Source: Ignavibacteriae bacterium HGW-Ignavibacteriae-2
GTDB taxonomy: Bacteria > Bacteroidota > Ignavibacteria > Ignavibacteriales > Melioribacteraceae
Direction: 5' to 3'
Length of the DNA: 64,000 nucleotides
Assembly: GCA_002839805.1 (NCBI GenBank)
Contig: PGYT01000008.1
Coordinates: 1 to 64,000, forward strand
A program made the translations under genes and the position numbers. Below, piece by piece: positions 46,818 through 55,524 of this stretch; position 1 is the stretch's first letter; each line of letters begins with the position of its first letter. The notes beneath the pieces are model-generated. The model was not told the origin of the DNA and searched no databases. It saw only the letters and a program-made list of their open reading frames with translations.

Positions 46818-46838
46818 ATACTACCCCTTTTTTTATGT

Positions 46839-47039
46839 TTAGTCCAATTTTCTTCCAATTTTAACTGTTACCTGAAATTCAACTTCACCATCGCCGGTAA
46901 CTCTGCCGCGTTCTTCAATAACTTCGAACCAGCCTACTTTATTTTCCGAATTAGCTTCTTTTACTGCGGATTTAATCGCTTCGCTAGAACTAACAAGTGA
47001 AATACCGACTCTTTCTATGATTTCAAACGACTTTGACAT
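46839..47039 (-). CDS. Dodecin family flavin-binding protein
   Basis: A 66-residue protein of the dodecin family: IIERVGISLVSSSEAIKSAV, then WFEVIEERGRVTGDGEVEFQ and VTVKIG. The family Trp that stacks on flavin is present (VGWFEV). Dodecins form hollow dodecamers that store flavins and protect against photochemical damage. A strong AAAGGAG precedes the ATG. It is followed by a peroxiredoxin and is divergent from a Fur-family gene, which suggests redox-linked regulation. Confidence 0.93.
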   Translation of the reverse strand: MSKSFEIIERVGISLVSSSEAIKSAVKEANSENKVGWFEVIEERGRVTGDGEVEFQVTVKIGRKLD

Positions 47040-47233
47040 AAAAACTCCTTTTTGAGTTTATAAGTTCCCAATTAATTATTTATTGTTCATTTATTCTAAA
47101 ATGAAAGTTAATCTTTTTTGTAATGAGATTAAAGAAGATGACATGTATTTATTTTTTATTTAATTGAATTTCAAAAACTTTGATATTCCAGAGAGAATAA
47201 TTACTTTTAGTTAATAAGAAAATAAAATGAATT

Positions 47234-47683
47234 ATGATGGATAAATCCAACGCACACGAACAATTTAAAAAATTCCTGAAGAAAGGAAAACATAGAATTA
47301 CTCCCGAAAGATTTGAAGTACTTGATTTTGCTTTGGAATATAAGGGTCATTTTGCAGCTGATGAATTGTATATTAAGATGAAAAATAACGATTCAAACGT
47401 ATCTCGCGCGACGGTTTATAATACTTTGGAGCTTTTAGAACAGTGCGATCTTCTTGCAAAAAGACATTTTGGAGACAATAAAAAATATTATGAATCAAGC
47501 TTTAACCGGAAAAACCACGATCACCTTATATGTACCAAGTGTGGGAAAATTACAGAATTCAGTAATGCAAAAATAAATGAGGTTGTTGATAGTATCTGCA
47601 GCCAACTGGGTTTTGAGTCTAGCGGTTACTCCTTTAATATATTCGGAAGATGTAAAGACGAAAAATGTGAAAATAAGGAATAA
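47234..47683 (+). CDS. Fur-family transcriptional regulator
   Basis: A 149-residue Fur/PerR/Zur-class repressor. The winged helix (about 15-85) has RITPERFEVLDFALEYKGHF and the recognition helix VSRATVYNTLELLE. The structural zinc site is CTKC (100-103) with CKDEKC (140-145), and HDHLIC supplies a metal site. The CX4C second pair is like E. coli Fur, while PerR usually has CX2C, so a Fur/Zur-type function is as likely as peroxide sensing. It is divergent from dodecin and peroxiredoxin. No clear operator palindrome was seen. Confidence 0.9.
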   Translation: MMDKSNAHEQFKKFLKKGKHRITPERFEVLDFALEYKGHFAADELYIKMKNNDSNVSRATVYNTLELLEQCDLLAKRHFGDNKKYYESSFNRKNHDHLICTKCGKITEFSNAKINEVVDSICSQLGFESSGYSFNIFGRCKDEKCENKE

Positions 47684-47712
47684 AATTACTTTTCTTAACT
47701 ACGAAATAATTT

Positions 47713-48432
47713 ATGATAAATAAAAAATATTTACCCAAATATCCATTAGTTTGGCAGAAAGATGATTTTTATATAGAAATTTTCTGTTCCATTCCAAATA
47801 TAGCAACAGGCATTTTAATTACTACAGATAAAGCAAAATTTGTTGTAGATCCCGGAGATGGGATTTTGCGCGACTTGAATAAAAATATTAGCAGAAAAGA
47901 CATTCTGGAGATTTCAGATATTTTTATAAGTCATGGTCATCATGATCATGTAGGCGGTGTGTGGTCGTTTCTTACATATCTTTCCGTTATGAAAAGAACT
48001 TTGCCATTAAACATATATTTTCCTGAAGGATGTCAGGAAATATTAAGTATTCATAAAGCCTTTCAAGAAGTATATTCCCATGAAACTAATTACGCCATAA
48101 ATTTAATTCCAATAAATTCGAATAAGAAGTTCAAACGAAAATCGATCACTATTCAGCCGTTCAAAGTTAATCATAGAGAAATGCACGACGACGGCAACAG
48201 CGTTTATGTTCCCTCACTCGGTTACAAATTTATTTACGAAGGAAAATCTATCTGTTATGGCGGCGATACTGCCTATTGCGAATCACTCGTAAAAATGTCT
48301 AAGGATTCCGATTTGGCGATTATTGAGGCTGGCGCAATTGACGAAGAAGACGACACACATTTAACTATGCCGCAGGCCGAAGAAATAGGAAAAACCGCCA
48401 AAGAATATTTTCTTGTGCATGTTCCGGAATAA
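47713..48432 (+). CDS. Metallo-beta-lactamase-fold hydrolase
   Basis: A 239-residue MBL-fold protein with the zinc motif SHGHHDHVGG (73-82), a further His in VNHREMHDD, an Asp/Gly-rich CYGGDTAYCESL (metal-bridging Asp) and a C-terminal VHVPE. It resembles the RNase Z/lactonase-like group, but the substrate is undetermined. It follows the Fur gene by 29 bases and may be in the same unit. Confidence 0.82.
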   Translation: MINKKYLPKYPLVWQKDDFYIEIFCSIPNIATGILITTDKAKFVVDPGDGILRDLNKNISRKDILEISDIFISHGHHDHVGGVWSFLTYLSVMKRTLPLNIYFPEGCQEILSIHKAFQEVYSHETNYAINLIPINSNKKFKRKSITIQPFKVNHREMHDDGNSVYVPSLGYKFIYEGKSICYGGDTAYCESLVKMSKDSDLAIIEAGAIDEEDDTHLTMPQAEEIGKTAKEYFLVHVPE

Positions 48433-48775
48433 TTATTCTGTTAAATTTTCGGGATAAATTGCTTTATATATTGTGCCCTATTCTGGTGTTGAAATAAAAT
48501 TTACAGTCACTTTTAAATATCTTTCAGTAAGTAATCCTGCGCTGTAAGTAACTAATCCTCTTTCGTATCCTTTTGTAGAGTATGATTTCTGGAATATTTG
48601 AATTACAACTAACGGTTAAAGTGCTGTATTATTGACTACTTAAACTAAACTAAAAATTTTCTAGTTTTATTGAATTTTGCAATTTATTTTATGATCTTTA
48701 TTCTTCATCTCTATACCAACGTTAGAAATATTTGATTGCATGTTATTGCATTTAAATGGTAGGTAACAAAATAAA
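48433..48775. other. Gene-free stretch with a possible gene remnant
   Basis: These 343 bases hold no intact gene. On the minus strand, 48478-48615 can be read as 45 residues (PLVVIQIFQKSYSTKGYERG onwards) ending in a stop, preceded by a stop and without a start codon. The reading looks coding-like and may be the tail of a decayed gene; I recognise no family. The remainder is AT-rich, with the AGGT ribosome site of the next gene at the end. Confidence 0.35.
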
Positions 48776-49144
48776 TTGAATGAAAAAATTTTTATAGTGG
48801 AAGACGAAAGTATTGTTTTAATGGAAATTCGGTATCGTCTCCAGTCATTGGGTTATCAGATCGCCGGAACTTCTTCCAGAGGTGAGGAGGCGATAAAAAA
48901 AATAATTCAATGTAAGCCCGATCTTATTTTGATGGATATTAGTTTAAAGGGAGAGATGACCGGACTGGAAGCTGCAAAAATATTAAAAAGGGAAATTGAT
49001 ACTCCTATTATTTTTTTAACAGCTTATGCAGATGAAGATTCTTTAAAAAAAGTCAAAGAACTTGAACCAAATTATTTTTTATTAAAACCATTTGGTGAAA
49101 TAGAATTTCAGGAAAGTGTTAGAAAAGCCCTCAATAATAATTAA
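48776..49144 (+). CDS. Stand-alone response-regulator receiver protein
   Basis: A 122-residue CheY-like receiver with no output domain. The phosphorylation site is Asp54 (LILMDISLKG), with acidic pocket EDE (9-11), Thr82 (IIFLTAYAD) and Lys104 (LLKPFG). The start is TTG, with AGGT about 14 bases upstream. No histidine kinase is adjacent; it may serve a distant phosphorelay or chemotaxis-like pathway. Confidence 0.9.
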   Translation: MNEKIFIVEDESIVLMEIRYRLQSLGYQIAGTSSRGEEAIKKIIQCKPDLILMDISLKGEMTGLEAAKILKREIDTPIIFLTAYADEDSLKKVKELEPNYFLLKPFGEIEFQESVRKALNNN

Positions 49145-49456
49145 TATTTCAACTTTCATAAATGCTTTTATCTTAATTACGGAATATAAATCCAATTATT
49201 TATAACTTAAATTGATCCCGCAAATTCATTTAATAATTTCTACTCTCTATTAACTTTTAAAAATATTATTCTTATAGAAACACCAGCTCAGTTTGCAACA
49301 ATTGTTCCTATATTATTTTTTTCCCAATAGTGTTCTTTTTGTGTTTAATCTGTTGAAAAACAAAATCTGAGAGAATGTAAATAAAAATAATTTTTAATTC
49401 TGCAAAAGGAAATTTGATAACTTCCATAAAAAGATTATTTTTACACACTTAAAAAC
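49145..49456. other. Gene-free AT-rich spacer before tRNA-Gln
   Basis: No gene or clear repeat is seen in these 312 bases. The last part contains the tRNA-Gln promoter: TTGATA (49414-49419) and TATTTT (49436-49441). Confidence 0.6.
49414..49441 (+). promoter_or_regulatory. Promoter of tRNA-Gln
   Basis: TTGATA and TATTTT are separated by 16 bases, about 15 bases upstream of the tRNA 5' end. They match the hexamers in front of tRNA-Leu. Confidence 0.55.
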
Positions 49457-49527
49457 TGCCCCGTGGTGTAACGGTAGCACAGCAGTCTCTGGATCTGTTT
49501 GTTTGGGTTCAAATCCTAACGGGGCAG
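49457..49527 (+). tRNA. tRNA-Gln (anticodon CTG)
   Basis: Acceptor TGCCCCG pairs with CGGGGCA; D-arm GTGT/GCAC; anticodon arm GCAGT-CTCTGGA-TCTGT gives CTG; T-arm TTGGG-TTCAAAT-CCTAA. The weak T1-A72 pair and G73 discriminator are hallmarks of tRNA-Gln. The bases after G73 read CAA, so the 3' CCA is not encoded. Confidence 0.88.
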
Positions 49528-49540
49528 CAAACTTAAATAA

Positions 49541-49571
49541 AAATGCCGGTTATTTAACCGGCATTTTTATT
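49541..49571. terminator. Bidirectional terminator between tRNA-Gln and the TonB receptor
   Basis: ATGCCGGTT (49543-49551) pairs with AACCGGCAT (49556-49564), with A-rich and T-rich sequence on either side, so it can end both the tRNA transcript and the minus-strand receptor transcript. Confidence 0.85.
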
Positions 49572-49598
49572 TAATGAAAGAAACATATGCCAAATATT

Positions 49599-51977
49599 TT
49601 ATTGCCAGGTTAAGTTAATTTTTACATAAATATTTCTACCGGCTTCACTTCTAATTAACCCTCTGCTAGTTGAAAGATGATTCCGATATTCTTTGTTCAA
49701 TAAATTTTCTACACCAAATGAAAATCGAATAAGTGTATTAGCTAAATTTACTTTTTCCGTATTACAATACAAGTTAAAATAAACATAGCCGGGAGTAGTT
49801 ATTTCCCCATCAGCCACCTTATTTTGTGAATCGAAAAGTACAGAAGTAAAATCGATTTCCATCCAATTGATAATTTTTGTTTTAATGCCTAATATCCCGT
49901 TAAATGGCGAAATTTGCGGCAGATCGGAGTTGTTATGAATATCTTTTCCACGGACATAAGATACATTTCCGTATAAAAGGTAATTTTTAAAGACCTGATA
50001 TTTAAGAGCGGTTTCGAAACCGAAAAGTTCGGCTTTCCCAACATTTGTTTTAACCAATGCGTATCTGTTTTCATATTCAGAAGGTTCATCGGTTACAAGA
50101 TTAGTTAGGCTATTAAAAAATATACTTGATGTAATTATTAACTTTTCATTCTGCAATCGAAGCCCTAAATCAATAAAATTTCCAACTTCAGGTTTAAGTT
50201 GCGCATTTCCAAGTTTAACCACACTGCCCAAGTCTATATACTGAAAACGTTCTTCAAGAGATGGCGATCGGAAGGAGTGTGCTCCGTTTAAAGTAAATGT
50301 TATTAAATTGTTAGGCGAATACAACACTCCAAGATTATATGCATATGAGTTATTTTTAGCCTTATTTTGTGCCCAAATTAAAGATTGATTTCCCGGTTTA
50401 TTATTTATCACACCATTGTTGGTTTCGTAAACCGGATTAAATGTTTCTTCGTTACTAATCCAAATATAATCGTAACGTGATCCGATAGATAAACTTAATT
50501 TATTATTAATTATCTGAATGTCATCCTGAGCATAGATTCCCGCACTGTTGAATTCGGCATCGGGTAATGGTTTTTCGTAAATCGACTTATTAATCGTACT
50601 GAGTATAAAACCTGTAGATGGATCTATCATTTCGATAGTTTGATTTTTTATACGTTCGCCAGAATAATTTCTTCTCCAAAAATCCAAGCCGGCTATCAAA
50701 TAATTATTCTTATTTATTGTAAAATTAGCCTGCGATTGAAAACCGTTTATTATGTGATCCGCAGATGGTTTGATTGATAGCACAGATACTCTTTTAGACG
50801 GCTGTCCTGAGCTGCCGGCTATGTTTTGAACTATTCCCGGAATATTTTCTACATCCCGGAATATATATTGATGAAAATATTTTATAGATAATTTGTTAAA
50901 TGAGGAAGTTAAATCGTTAAATTTGTATTCTACACTTAACATTTTTCTGATTTCCTGAGGATAGCGAACTACAGATTGATCAGTAAAAAGTGCGGATCCA
51001 CCAGGGATGCCTACATCCAAAGCTTTGAATTGCTGAAAATCAAATTTTATTTCCTGATCAGAAAAAGTTTTAACTCCTACGGAAGCATTTAGGCTATAAT
51101 CGGTAAATTGACTGTTTTTGATCTCACCGGAGGGTGCCATAGTATTACCCGCTTTTCTGTATGAAGTGGTTATTTTACCATACCAGTATTCATTTCCAGA
51201 AAACAAAGTAATTCCGTTAGAAAAATTATTATTAACCGAATTAAATCCACTATTAAAATTTCCAGAGAAATAAAACTGATCTCCATAATATCCGGACTTC
51301 GAAATGATATTAATAATACCGCCTGTCGCACCGCTGCCATACAAAGAAGATGCCGCACCTTTAATTAATTCGACTCTCTCAATATCATTTAAATCAAGTA
51401 ATGATAAACGAGCGCTAAGATCTGTGGCTGTTTCAATTCTGTTCCCGTCTACCAGGGTAACAATATTGGACCTGTTTAATCCTCTTATGCTCAACTCAGT
51501 CCCCCATCCGCCTTCCCGTATAATAGACAGGCCCGGCTCATACTGCAAAAGTTCTGCCAATGTTGTATGGGGTTCTTTCTCAATTTTAGTTTTTGTTATA
51601 AACGATGCTGAATAAGAAAGGTCATTTATGTTTTTTTCATACTTACTGGACGTGACCGTTATATTTTCAAGTTCAATGTGATCTGGCAAAAGATATATGC
51701 TGAGCAAAGTATCCGATTCGATTTTAATGGTGATAGATTTTTCGCGATAATTTATATGAGTTACTTTTAACAAGTACTCTCCTTTAGCAACATTATTGAA
51801 AATGAATTTTCCGCTTTCGTTACTTGTTGAAAAATACTTTTCGGACAATAACACATTCGCGTCTGCGACAGCAAAATTATTATTTGCGTTATAAATTGTA
51901 CCTGTAATTGAAAAATTTTTTCCGACCAGGCTGGTTGCTAATAAAACAAAGAAAAGGGAGAACAGATTTTTTTTCAT
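49599..51977 (-). CDS. TonB-dependent receptor with CarboxypepD_reg domain
   Basis: A 792-residue outer-membrane receptor. The signal peptide (LFSLFFVLLATSLVG) is followed by a carboxypeptidase-regulatory-like domain (about 23-105), then a plug with LSIRGLNRSNIVTLVDGNRI and IERVELIKGAASSLYGSGAT, and a beta-barrel with GVYSPNN-like strands ending YVKINLTWQ. The plug resembles siderophore, cobalamin or metal receptors, but no substrate can be fixed. No riboswitch is visible upstream. It is transcribed alone and is divergent from cydA. Confidence 0.92.
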   Translation of the reverse strand: MKKNLFSLFFVLLATSLVGKNFSITGTIYNANNNFAVADANVLLSEKYFSTSNESGKFIFNNVAKGEYLLKVTHINYREKSITIKIESDTLLSIYLLPDHIELENITVTSSKYEKNINDLSYSASFITKTKIEKEPHTTLAELLQYEPGLSIIREGGWGTELSIRGLNRSNIVTLVDGNRIETATDLSARLSLLDLNDIERVELIKGAASSLYGSGATGGIINIISKSGYYGDQFYFSGNFNSGFNSVNNNFSNGITLFSGNEYWYGKITTSYRKAGNTMAPSGEIKNSQFTDYSLNASVGVKTFSDQEIKFDFQQFKALDVGIPGGSALFTDQSVVRYPQEIRKMLSVEYKFNDLTSSFNKLSIKYFHQYIFRDVENIPGIVQNIAGSSGQPSKRVSVLSIKPSADHIINGFQSQANFTINKNNYLIAGLDFWRRNYSGERIKNQTIEMIDPSTGFILSTINKSIYEKPLPDAEFNSAGIYAQDDIQIINNKLSLSIGSRYDYIWISNEETFNPVYETNNGVINNKPGNQSLIWAQNKAKNNSYAYNLGVLYSPNNLITFTLNGAHSFRSPSLEERFQYIDLGSVVKLGNAQLKPEVGNFIDLGLRLQNEKLIITSSIFFNSLTNLVTDEPSEYENRYALVKTNVGKAELFGFETALKYQVFKNYLLYGNVSYVRGKDIHNNSDLPQISPFNGILGIKTKIINWMEIDFTSVLFDSQNKVADGEITTPGYVYFNLYCNTEKVNLANTLIRFSFGVENLLNKEYRNHLSTSRGLIRSEAGRNIYVKINLTWQ

Positions 51978-52321
51978 GACAACACATTATTTTTTTAATT
52001 AATACTTAATCGTAAAAATATTTTGATAATCTACCAATGCTTCAATTTCGTTAAACAAAATTAGACGAAAAACGAAAATCAACAACTCAAATATACGACA
52101 GTTTGAACTACTAATTTAAAAGTATCGGAATTAATAATTGATACGTTTTCATGAAAGCCACACTGACAAAATTTAGAAAGTATCAAGTATAATATTTGTT
52201 AGATCGGCATATAAATAGTGAACAACCTGATAATTTAATTTGATATGCTTCAATTAATGTTATGTAATTTTGTAAATTGAAAAGTTGATTTTTTATTATC
52301 GGCACAAACCGAGGGAATATT
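51978..52321. other. Divergent regulatory region between the TonB receptor and cydA
   Basis: 344 bases without a gene. It holds an FNR/CRP-family-like palindrome at 52240-52253, a possible cydA promoter (TTGTAA at 52270-52275, TATTAT at 52294-52299, spacer 18), and a GAGGG ribosome site at 52311-52315. The half near the receptor is AT-rich with no recognised element. Confidence 0.5.
52240..52253 (+). promoter_or_regulatory. FNR-like operator upstream of cydA
   Basis: TTGATATGCTTCAA is a perfect TTGA-N6-TCAA palindrome and differs at one base from the FNR consensus TTGAT-N4-ATCAA. Its centre lies about 60 bases before the start predicted from the -10 TATTAT, a class I activator position. This fits oxygen-regulated expression of cytochrome bd, but no regulator gene is in the window. 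Confidence 0.45.
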
Positions 52322-53695
52322 ATGGATGTAGAAATATTAGCACGTCTTCAATTTGCGTTCACAATAGCTTTCCATTATATCTATCCGCCTTTAAGCATTG
52401 GACTTGGAGTGCTGCTTGTTGTAATGGAAGGTATGTATTTAAAAACCGGAAACAAAGAATACGAAAGGATGACCAAATTTTGGGTTAAAGTTTTTGCATT
52501 AATTTTTGCAATTGGTGTTGCTACCGGTATAGTTATGGAATTTGAGTTCGGAACCAATTGGGCGACTTACTCCAGGTACGTAGGTGATATTTTTGGCAGT
52601 GCTTTGGCGGCTGAAGGAATATTTGCTTTTTTTCTTGAATCCGGTTTTCTCGCAATTTTAGTTTTCGGATGGAACAAAGTTTCTCCAAAAATTCATTTTC
52701 TTTCCACAATAATGGTCTCCTTTGGCTCAATGCTAAGTGCCGTTTGGATTGTAGTGGCAAATTCGTGGCAGCAGACTCCTGCCGGATATCACATTGTTGG
52801 CGAAGGTTTAAATGCACGGGCGGAAATTACTGACTTCTGGCAAATGGTTTTTAATCCTTCTTCAATGGAAAGATTATCTCACGTACTTTCGGGAGCCTGG
52901 TTAGCCGGAGCCTTTTTTGTGCTTAGTGTCAGCGCTTACTATATAATTAAAAATCGCCATGTGGAAATTTCAAAGAAAGCAGTTAAAATTGCTCTTTCAT
53001 TAGCAATATTCGCCTCACTTTTTCAGTTGTTTACAGGGCATAAAAGTGCAGTTGGAATTAGTGAAAATCAACCGGCAAAACTTGCTGCTTTTGAAGCTCA
53101 TTATGATTCCTCTGCACCGGGAACTTTGTATTTATTTGGCTGGGTAAATGAGGATAAACAAGAAGTTAACTTTGGAATTGGCTTGCCTGGATTTTTAAGC
53201 TATTTAATTTACGGGGATTTTAACACTCCGGTAAAAGGATTGAATTCATTTCCCGAGGATCAACGACCGCCGGTAAATATTGTGTTTCAGACATATCATA
53301 TGATGGTTGCTATTGGAATGGGGCTTATTGGCATAAGTTTATTTGGAGCATTTTTATGGTGGCGCGGAAAATTGTTCGATTATAAATGGTATTTGTACAT
53401 TCTAATGTTTTCTGTTTTGCTTCCTCAAATCGCAAATCAAATAGGTTGGGTTTCTGCTGAAGTTGGAAGACAGCCATGGATTGTTTATGGTTTATTACGC
53501 ACATCGGATGCCCTCTCTAAAACGGTTGATGCTAATCAGATTTTGTTTTCTTTGATACTCTTTATAATTATTTATTTGTTGTTATTTGTTCTGTTTATTT
53601 TTCTGTTAAACGAAAAAATCAAACATGGACCTGATGATTCGGATGATACATCATCTGAATACGCGCACTCAAAACAACTTTTTTCAACAAACTAA
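52322..53695 (+). CDS. cydA: Cytochrome bd oxidase subunit I
   Basis: Haem-bearing subunit of the high-affinity quinol oxidase that works at low oxygen. Haem ligands His18 (IAFHYIYPPLSIG) and His187 (RLSHVLSGAWL) are present, as are the conserved ENQPAKLAAFE and GRQPWIVYGLLRT segments. At 457 residues it has the short quinol loop form. About nine membrane helices are seen. It starts a plus-strand operon with cydB 11 bases after it. Confidence 0.97.
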   Translation: MDVEILARLQFAFTIAFHYIYPPLSIGLGVLLVVMEGMYLKTGNKEYERMTKFWVKVFALIFAIGVATGIVMEFEFGTNWATYSRYVGDIFGSALAAEGIFAFFLESGFLAILVFGWNKVSPKIHFLSTIMVSFGSMLSAVWIVVANSWQQTPAGYHIVGEGLNARAEITDFWQMVFNPSSMERLSHVLSGAWLAGAFFVLSVSAYYIIKNRHVEISKKAVKIALSLAIFASLFQLFTGHKSAVGISENQPAKLAAFEAHYDSSAPGTLYLFGWVNEDKQEVNFGIGLPGFLSYLIYGDFNTPVKGLNSFPEDQRPPVNIVFQTYHMMVAIGMGLIGISLFGAFLWWRGKLFDYKWYLYILMFSVLLPQIANQIGWVSAEVGRQPWIVYGLLRTSDALSKTVDANQILFSLILFIIIYLLLFVLFIFLLNEKIKHGPDDSDDTSSEYAHSKQLFSTN

Positions 53696-53706
53696 TAGTA
53701 GCGAAA

Positions 53707-54735
53707 ATGGAATTCACATTCGATTTAAATACAATTTGGTTTATACTTATCGGAGTTTTACTAACTGGTTATGCTTTCCTCGATGGTTTCGATCTGGGAG
53801 TTGGCGCGATTCATCTTTTTATTAAAGGTGATAACAATCGCAGAATTTCAATAAATGCAATTGGTCCGGTTTGGGATGGAAATGAAGTTTGGCTCGTAAC
53901 CGGCGGCGGAGCCTTGTTTGCGGCATTCCCTCATGTTTACGCTACGGTTTTCTCAGGATTTTATAATGCTTTTATGCTTCTCATTTTTATGCTTATTTTT
54001 CGTGCTGTCGCTATAGAATTTAGAAGTAAACAACCGATGCAGTGGTGGCGAAATATGTGGGATAGGGCGTTCAGCATTTCGAGTATATTAATCGCTTTTT
54101 TAATGGGAGTTTCAATCGGTAATATTATTACAGGTGTACCAATTGGACCTGACAAAGAATTTGCAGGTACGTTTCTCGGAATGTTAACTCCTTACACTAT
54201 TATGGTTGGAATTACAACTGTGGCTCTGTTTATGATGCACGGCTCGATTTATCTTACTATGAAAACCGAGGGTGATTTGCACGAGACCATTAGAACCTGG
54301 GTAAATAATGCGATAATATTTTTTGTGATAATGTATACAACAACTACCATGGCGACACTTATTTATTACCCAAATATGACAAAACATTTTGTGGAAAATC
54401 CGGGATTATTTATTATAGCAATCTTGAATATGCTAGCGATAGCCAATATACCAAGAGTGATTCAGCGCAGAAAAGATTTTTTTGCTTTCCTCTCCTCGGG
54501 CGCAGTAATAGCATCTCTGCTTGTTTTATTCGCAATAGGTATATTTCCAAATTTGGTTTTATCAAATCCAAATCCGGAATATAGTTTAAATATATACAAC
54601 GCCGCTTCTTCGCAAAAAACTTTGCAGATAATGCTAACCATTGCAATGATAGGAGTGCCGTTTGTCCTCGCATATACAGTAAGCATATATTGGGTGTTCA
54701 GAGGAAAAGTAAAAATAGATTCTTCAAGTTATTAG
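53707..54735 (+). CDS. cydB: Cytochrome bd oxidase subunit II
   Basis: 342-residue partner of CydA with about eight membrane helices and the family start WFILIGVLLTGYAFLDGFDL, then GPVWDGNEVWLVTGGGALFA. It is needed for assembly and stability of the oxidase. No small CydX-like gene is apparent in the 14-base gap to the next gene, and no cydCD is nearby. Confidence 0.97.
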   Translation: MEFTFDLNTIWFILIGVLLTGYAFLDGFDLGVGAIHLFIKGDNNRRISINAIGPVWDGNEVWLVTGGGALFAAFPHVYATVFSGFYNAFMLLIFMLIFRAVAIEFRSKQPMQWWRNMWDRAFSISSILIAFLMGVSIGNIITGVPIGPDKEFAGTFLGMLTPYTIMVGITTVALFMMHGSIYLTMKTEGDLHETIRTWVNNAIIFFVIMYTTTTMATLIYYPNMTKHFVENPGLFIIAILNMLAIANIPRVIQRRKDFFAFLSSGAVIASLLVLFAIGIFPNLVLSNPNPEYSLNIYNAASSQKTLQIMLTIAMIGVPFVLAYTVSIYWVFRGKVKIDSSSY

Positions 54736-54749
54736 TTGATATATAAGAA

Positions 54750-55397
54750 ATGAATAAATTGTTAAAAAAAGCTCTACTGCTCAGCTTAATTACTATAGTA
54801 TATAATTTGGCTGAAGGTGTCGTTTCAGTATTTTTTGGATTGGAGGATGAAACACTTGCTCTCTTCGGGTTCGGTGCCGATAGTTTTGTGGAAGTGCTAT
54901 CCGGAATAGGAATTTTACATTTGGTATTACGGATGCGTCATTCAAAAGTTGAAATGCGTGATGAGTTTGAAAAAACTGCTCTACGTATAACTGGATTCAG
55001 TTTTTATCTTTTATCGGTTGGACTTGTTTTAGGTGCGTTAATAAATATTATTAATGACTCTGTACCCGAAACGACAATTGTGGGTGTTATAATTTCTTCA
55101 ATATCCCTGCTGACAATGTATTTTCTGATGAATAGTAAATTAAAAGTTGGCAAAGAATTAAATTCCGACGCAATAATAGCTGATGCGAATTGTACTAAAA
55201 CATGTTTCTACTTATCATTTCTTTTGCTCGCTTCAAGTGTATTGTACGAAATTTTTCATATCGGTTATATTGATTCCATTGGATCTCTGGGCATCGCTTA
55301 TTTCGCATTTAATGAAGGCCGTGAAGCTTTTGAAAAAGTAAAAACAGGAAAATTATCCTGCGCCTGTGATGATCACTGCGAATCTAAAACTATTTAG
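54750..55397 (+). CDS. CDF-like cation transporter, membrane domain only
   Basis: A 215-residue protein with about six helices resembling the membrane part of cation diffusion facilitators (LSLITIVYNLAEGVVSVFFG, FGFGADSFVEVLSGIGILHL, and the Asp-containing DAIIADANCTKTCFYLSFLL). It lacks the usual C-terminal cytoplasmic domain and ends with a short metal-binding-like tail rich in Cys and His (CACDDHCESK). Substrate is unknown; heavy-metal or iron export is possible. It follows cydB by 14 bases. Confidence 0.75.
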   Translation: MNKLLKKALLLSLITIVYNLAEGVVSVFFGLEDETLALFGFGADSFVEVLSGIGILHLVLRMRHSKVEMRDEFEKTALRITGFSFYLLSVGLVLGALINIINDSVPETTIVGVIISSISLLTMYFLMNSKLKVGKELNSDAIIADANCTKTCFYLSFLLLASSVLYEIFHIGYIDSIGSLGIAYFAFNEGREAFEKVKTGKLSCACDDHCESKTI

Positions 55398-55524
55398 TGG
55401 CTATACTATCTCTTGCCATAATTCAATTAACTAATTAATAACATTTTTTATTGCTATAAACTATTGGAATATTGACGAACTTCAGTTAACATTTCCTCTT
55501 TAATTTTTTCTATTTCTTACATTT

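Noticed and set aside
47040-47233. Fur/PerR operator between dodecin and the regulator
   Set aside because: I looked for a 7-1-7 palindrome of the TTATAATNATTATAA kind and found only scattered AT-rich half sites.
51978-52321. Cobalamin riboswitch ahead of the TonB receptor
   Set aside because: GCCACACTG near 52160 recalls a B12-box piece, but it lies on the wrong strand for the receptor and the rest of the riboswitch core is missing.
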